64,000 nucleotides of DNA from Metellina segmentata (taxonomy: Eukaryota > Arthropoda > Arachnida > Araneae > Tetragnathidae): assembly GCA_947359465.1 (NCBI GenBank), contig OX375875.1, positions 11,997,038 to 12,061,037 of the forward strand, in the 5' to 3' direction. The stretch's first letter is position 1. Each line of letters opens with the position of its first letter. The translations under genes and the position numbers were made by a program. Below the pieces are notes generated by a model that saw only the letters and a program-made list of their open reading frames with translations, was not told the origin of the DNA and made no database searches. Below, in pieces: positions 60,410-64,000 of the stretch.

Positions 60410-61190
60410 TATATCGTCCAACAAGATCTGATTGATGTTGCTTATGACTGAATATCGAAACATTTATACCGATATTACCGATTTTTTTTTGTGTGACTAT
60501 GATATCAAGACCTAGCAAATTTTAATCTAATGACGAGAAATCTTTGTCATGAAGATCTATAGTAAGCTTTACTAATGACGAGATATATTGCATGACGATC
60601 TAGTAAGCTTTACTAATGACGAGATATTTATTTCATGAAGATCTAGTTAGCTTTACTAATGACGAGATAAATATCTCTCAGGAAAATCTAGTAAGATTTA
60701 CTAATGACAAGATATTTCTTTCATGACGATCTAGTAAGCTTTACTAATGACGAGATATTTCTTTCATGAAGATCTAGTTAACTTTACTAATGACGAGATA
60801 TATATCTCTCAGGAAAATCTAGTAAGCTTTACTAATGACAAGATATTTCTTTCATGACGATCTAGTAAGCTTTACTAATGACGATATATTTCTTTCGTGA
60901 CGATCTAGTAAGCTTTACTAATGACAAGATATTTCTTTCATGACAATCTGGTAAGTTTTACTAATGACGATACATTTCTTTCGTGACGATCTAGTAAGCT
61001 TTACTAATGGCGAGATATTTCTTTCATGACGATCTAGTAAGCTTTTCTAATTGCGAGATCTTTATTTCCTGAAGATCTAGTAAGCTTTACTAATGCCGAT
61101 ACATTTCTTTCTTGAAGAAAGTAAGTTTTTGTAAGTAAGTTTCTTGAAGGAAGTCACTAGTAAGCTTTACTAATGACGAGATACCTCGTC
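60410..61190 (+). repeat. ~43-bp tandem array of the GACGAGATAT family
   Basis: About fourteen units of agtaagctttactaatgacg / agatatttctttcatgacg / atct, with a period of 43-45 bp. Each unit has a HindIII-type aagctt and the half-palindrome gacgagatat. It starts right after the LINE tail (gagatatatcgtccaacaag) and ends with gacgagatacctcgtcgaga. It uses the vocabulary of the longer satellite modules, as a short-period version. Confidence 0.9.
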
Positions 61191-61258
61191 GAGACGACCA
61201 CTAAGTGGGCTAAGCAAGTTCCGCAGGTGGTTGAGAAAGAATGGATGCAAAGAGATGC

Positions 61259-61599
61259 TGTACCGGGTGAAATGATGTGGTGACAGAAATGAAACGGTAG
61301 CGTAAAGGAATAAGATCTTTGGTTTCACCACTACAACATTTATTCTAATATCCTACAGCTTAGCAGATATTTACAGCAAGGTTACAGATATTTTTGGGAC
61401 AAGAAGGTTACGGCAAGTAAGGGAGCTTGTTTTCGCTCTCAGGTCTCTGTGGAAAATTCTAGTGTCTTTCAGGTCGCCTTTGAACTGAAAAATCAGATGT
61501 CGATGGAATTTTGGGTGTTCTCCAGGGGTTTGAGATTTATGAGATCGTGATGTCAGTGTGACGTCATATGAAGAGGGTTATACCCAGAACTTTATGACA
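61259..61599 (-). mobile_element. probable solo LTR
   Basis: The segment begins TGTACCGGG and ends ATGACA on the plus strand, so on the minus strand it runs TGTCAT...GGTACA, as an LTR should. Flanks are GATGC (61,254-61,258) and GATGT (61,600-61,604), a 5-bp target duplication with one mismatch. The minus strand has AGAATAAATG (polyadenylation signal) about 85 bp before its end. A perfect TGACGTCA (61,559-61,566) lies in its upstream part. No internal coding is present. Confidence 0.5.
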
Positions 61600-61604
61600 G
61601 ATGT

Positions 61605-62198
61605 AATGTCAAATGGAGTGCTGTAATAGTACTTCTAGGGTTACTTATGGACAGTTGATCCCTTGAAAGGAGTTTTATGATCTCCAATTAGGGAATTCTG
61701 GAATACATCTGCATTGTGGGGGCTTGATCAGAGAAGCTGTGTATAGATCGGTGCAACTTGCGGTAAAATTCTATTAAAAACAACCGAAACAACAAAGGAC
61801 TACATATCGCACATTAAATACTACATATATATTAAAAAACAAACTGGGTTGAAAATTACCAAGGCATATTTTAGTAACGCAGTATTATATAAGACAAACT
61901 TCGTATATAGAAATTCATCGAAGTTCTTAAATTTTGACAGGAATTAAACGTTATGAAGTATGTACGAGGGAACGCTATTCTCTTAGATCACTAACGTTGT
62001 ATGTGTGAAAGCTTTTAAGTTGGAGCGAGTTCAGATGTAGCTCGTAAATGTCAAAAAGCAAGAATATGAGAATTTCAAACCCCGGTATCTTCGAAGATAT
62101 TTATTTTTGAAAAATTAAACGCGTATTGATCTAAGGGGATTGCCAATACTTTTTCTCTATTGCTAAGAATTATTCGAATTTCCGTCCTACCCTAACGC
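61605..62198. other. no gene recognised
   Basis: Mixed-composition sequence with no motif-bearing frame or noticed repeat partner. Confidence 0.5.
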
Positions 62199-62206
62199 AT
62201 TCAAAT

Positions 62207-62820
62207 TAGGGATACGACATCGACATCAAAACATCGATGTTGACAATACATCGCCCCCAAAACATCGATGTTTTTAAAATTCAGTGTATTTAAACTTTTT
62301 TTCCCCATTTCTTAAAACTGGTGTAGCACCTAGTGATGCAACATCGACAGCAAAACATCGATGTTCAAAATTAAAACTTCGATGTTGATATTACATCGCC
62401 CCAAAACCATCGATGTTTTTAAAATTCAGTGTATTTAAACTTTTTTTCCCCATTTCTTAATACTGGTTTAGCAACTAGTAATGCGACATCGGCTCCAATA
62501 CATCGATGTTTTTTATAAAACACTTATGTTTTGAAAACATCGACATAGATGTCGCATCTCTACTTTTCAGACCCTTCACCCTTGACATTTGGTCTAAAAG
62601 TATGTTCAATTAGCACATTATAAAAAGTATGCTACTAGGTTATTTTTTTAAATTTTTATAACGGTACTTTTTTCATTTAAAAATAAATCATCGACAACGT
62701 TAAAACATCGACAAGTATAAACATCGATGTTACAAAAACATCGACTCCAATACATCGATGTTTTTTTTAAAACATCGACATCGATGTTTTGAAAACATCG
62801 ACATCGATGTCGCATCCCTA
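62207..62820. mobile_element. non-autonomous hAT element packed with AACATCGATGTT palindromes
   Basis: Inverted ends: left TAGGGATACGACATCGACAT, right reverse-complement TAGGGATGCGACATCGATGT. The exact 8-bp target duplication is ATTCAAAT (62,199-62,206 and 62,821-62,828). It is the same family as 54,528-55,620 (shared 'tttggtctaaaagtatgtt' and 'acggtacttttttcatttaa' blocks). About nine ACATCGATGT palindromes are present. Internal copies of the element's own end (near 62,333 and 62,480, gatgcaacatcgacagc and aatgcgacatcggctcc) indicate end-region duplication. No coding remains. Confidence 0.9.
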
Positions 62821-62828
62821 ATTCAAAT

Positions 62829-63191
62829 ATATTGTTTTAGGTCTAATTTTTTTGTGGAGGTGGGAGAGTTGAGCCTCTAGTTTAGCAAACACTTTTAGGA
62901 GCAAGAGGTTGAAACAGATTTTTTGGCTCTGTTGTAATATGAGAGAGGAGGCACATTTGCAAGGAGTGTAAGGAGCCAGGAGTTCATTTCGCTAAATACA
63001 GTTAATATATCTTGTAGCATTGAAAACCTAAAAATTAAATAATAAAATACCATTGTGATCAGTTTCAATTTTACCTTTAGAAACCATTTTATGTTCCATG
63101 AGTTATCTAGATTTTGTAAATGGAATTGAAGTTTACCGAATCCTTACGCTATATCTGGCAAACCTATCTGGCTAACTAAATATATGCTCTA
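62829..63191. other. no gene recognised
   Basis: AT-rich spacer between the hAT element and the Tc1-like element. Confidence 0.5.
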
Positions 63192-64000
63192 TATCCAAAA
63201 AATGACGCACCAAGAAGGAGTTGTCCGATTGCGATAAAAAATGTTGGAAGTGAAGAACATACATCGAAAAACAAACGATTAAAATTTCAGAACAATTCAA
63301 GGATTTATTTCAGAGTTTGATCGTTACAAACGTAGGAAGTCAATAAGGCGTTAGTCCACCTATGGCTGGATTACAGGCTGTGACCTGGCGTGGCATATAC
63401 TGTAAAAGTTCCCGGATGGTGTCCTGCGGAATTTCTTGCCAAGTTGTTTCCAACTGTCGGGTTAAATGGTCTACATTCCGAGGTAGTTGCAATCGTCTTC
63501 CCATAACGTACGAAATGTGCTCTATGGGAGAGAGATCAGGAGATCTAACTCGCCAAGGAAGAGTTAGGAAAGCTTGAAGCAACATTTGCCGTGTGCGGGC
63601 CGGCATTATCTTGTTAAAAAGTAAGAGTCTGGGGGTGTCGCAAAAGGAACGGTAACACAACCGATCGTAGAATGTCGTCAACGTACCACTGTGCTGTAAG
63701 TGTACCAGAAATGACTACCAAAGGGGTCCAGCTATTAATGGAGATGGCACTCCAGACCATAACACCCTGTTATGGGCATGTGTGGCGTGCGATAGTTAAT
63801 GCAGGATCCCCATGCTGCTCTGGAAGTCTCCAGTACGTCTGCGGTTGTCGTCAGGACACAGTTGGAAACGGGATTCGTCACAAAAGACTATACGTCTCCA
63901 GTCAGCGTCGTTCAAAGTTGAACGAGCCCCACATCACTGTTATTCTGCGCCTTCTTGGTTCGTCGACTTTTTTGTTATAGAATGTAAATATAAATCGATA
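63192..64000 (-). mobile_element. Tc1-like transposon, cut by window end
   Basis: The left end lies near 63,192 (ccaaaaaatgacgcaccaag), followed by 'gaaggagttgtccgattgcg' and about 150 bp of untranslated sequence before the transposase stop. The other end is beyond the window. It is a different Tc1 lineage from those at 26,269, 28,921 and 57,268. Confidence 0.7.
63340..63965 (-). pseudogene. Tc1-like transposase, partial and frameshifted
   Basis: The minus strand reads WRRIVFCDESRFQLCPDD (first catalytic Asp in CDESRF), VMVWSAIS, TPLVVISGTLTAQWYVDDIL, then in a shifted frame QDNAGPHTANVAS (second Asp), and PWRVRSPDLSPIEHI (third acidic residue, Glu), RRLQLPRNVDHLTRQLE, WQEIPQDTIRELLQ, and the usual C-terminal GGLTPY and stop. 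Catalytic motifs are legible but spread over frames, so this copy is broken. The N-terminal DNA-binding half is outside the window. Confidence 0.85.

Noticed and set aside
61200..61800. Larger LTR (about 500 bp) ending near 61,730
   Set aside because: The outer right edge gave no target duplication adjacent to a CA end, whereas 61,599 does.

Overview
This is an AT-rich, intron-free-looking stretch of a eukaryotic nuclear genome, most likely an arthropod and probably an insect with a large, repeat-laden genome. The inference rests on the mix of mobile elements: tRNA-headed SINEs, Tc1/mariner elements, Helitrons, an insect-type DUF7869 transposase, hAT elements and an I-like LINE. There are no operons, no prokaryotic signals and no intact host gene. 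The only candidate host-gene signal is a small CpG-rich island at about 10,470-10,850, with an inverted CCAAT box and a short open frame that runs into a good splice donor; it may be a promoter plus first exon.

Layout. 1-2,030 is AT-rich with few features. 2,035-10,450 is an old array of diverged ~485-bp repeats, opened up by two minus-strand Helitrons (3,533-5,206 and 5,433-9,752). The second Helitron carries a 2.65-kb TIR transposon with a decayed DUF7869-type transposase, which itself carries a SINE. 10,985-18,180 is a satellite domain: degenerate ~440-bp units, then five nearly identical ~613-bp units (13,072-16,130), then degenerate units again with SINEs and an (AT)n tract. 22,013-23,778 is a decayed pogo/Tigger-like element. 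26,269-28,730 is a Tc1-like element interrupted by both a 734-bp TIR element and a solo LTR. 28,921-30,604 is a second, full-length but dead Tc1-like element. 38,524-40,055 and 50,165-51,334 are Helitrons or Helitron-like elements with internal ~185-bp tandem repeats. 43,290-44,217 and 44,810-45,805 are two TTAA-flanked TIR elements. 47,477-48,098 is a mariner derivative made of two 3' ends in inverted orientation. 54,528-55,620 and 62,207-62,820 are hAT elements with exact 8-bp target duplications, filled with AACATCGATGTT palindromes. 57,268-57,830 is a deleted Tc1-like element. 58,470-60,407 holds LINE remnants on both strands. 60,410-61,190 is a ~43-bp tandem array. 61,259-61,599 is a probable solo LTR. 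The window ends inside a third Tc1-like transposase (63,192-64,000).

How the parts relate. The window is mainly a record of successive insertions. Several boundaries are fixed by target-site duplications or by an uninterrupted paralogous copy elsewhere in the window. Two themes recur: DNA transposons packed with short palindromic motifs near their ends (AACATGTT, AACATCGATGTT, GTGCAC, and the directional GGGGTAATTGTAAACA), and a dispersed satellite-like module centred on the palindrome GACGAGATATCTCGTC. All coordinates of repeat edges were read by eye and may be off by a few to some tens of bases unless a target duplication is given.
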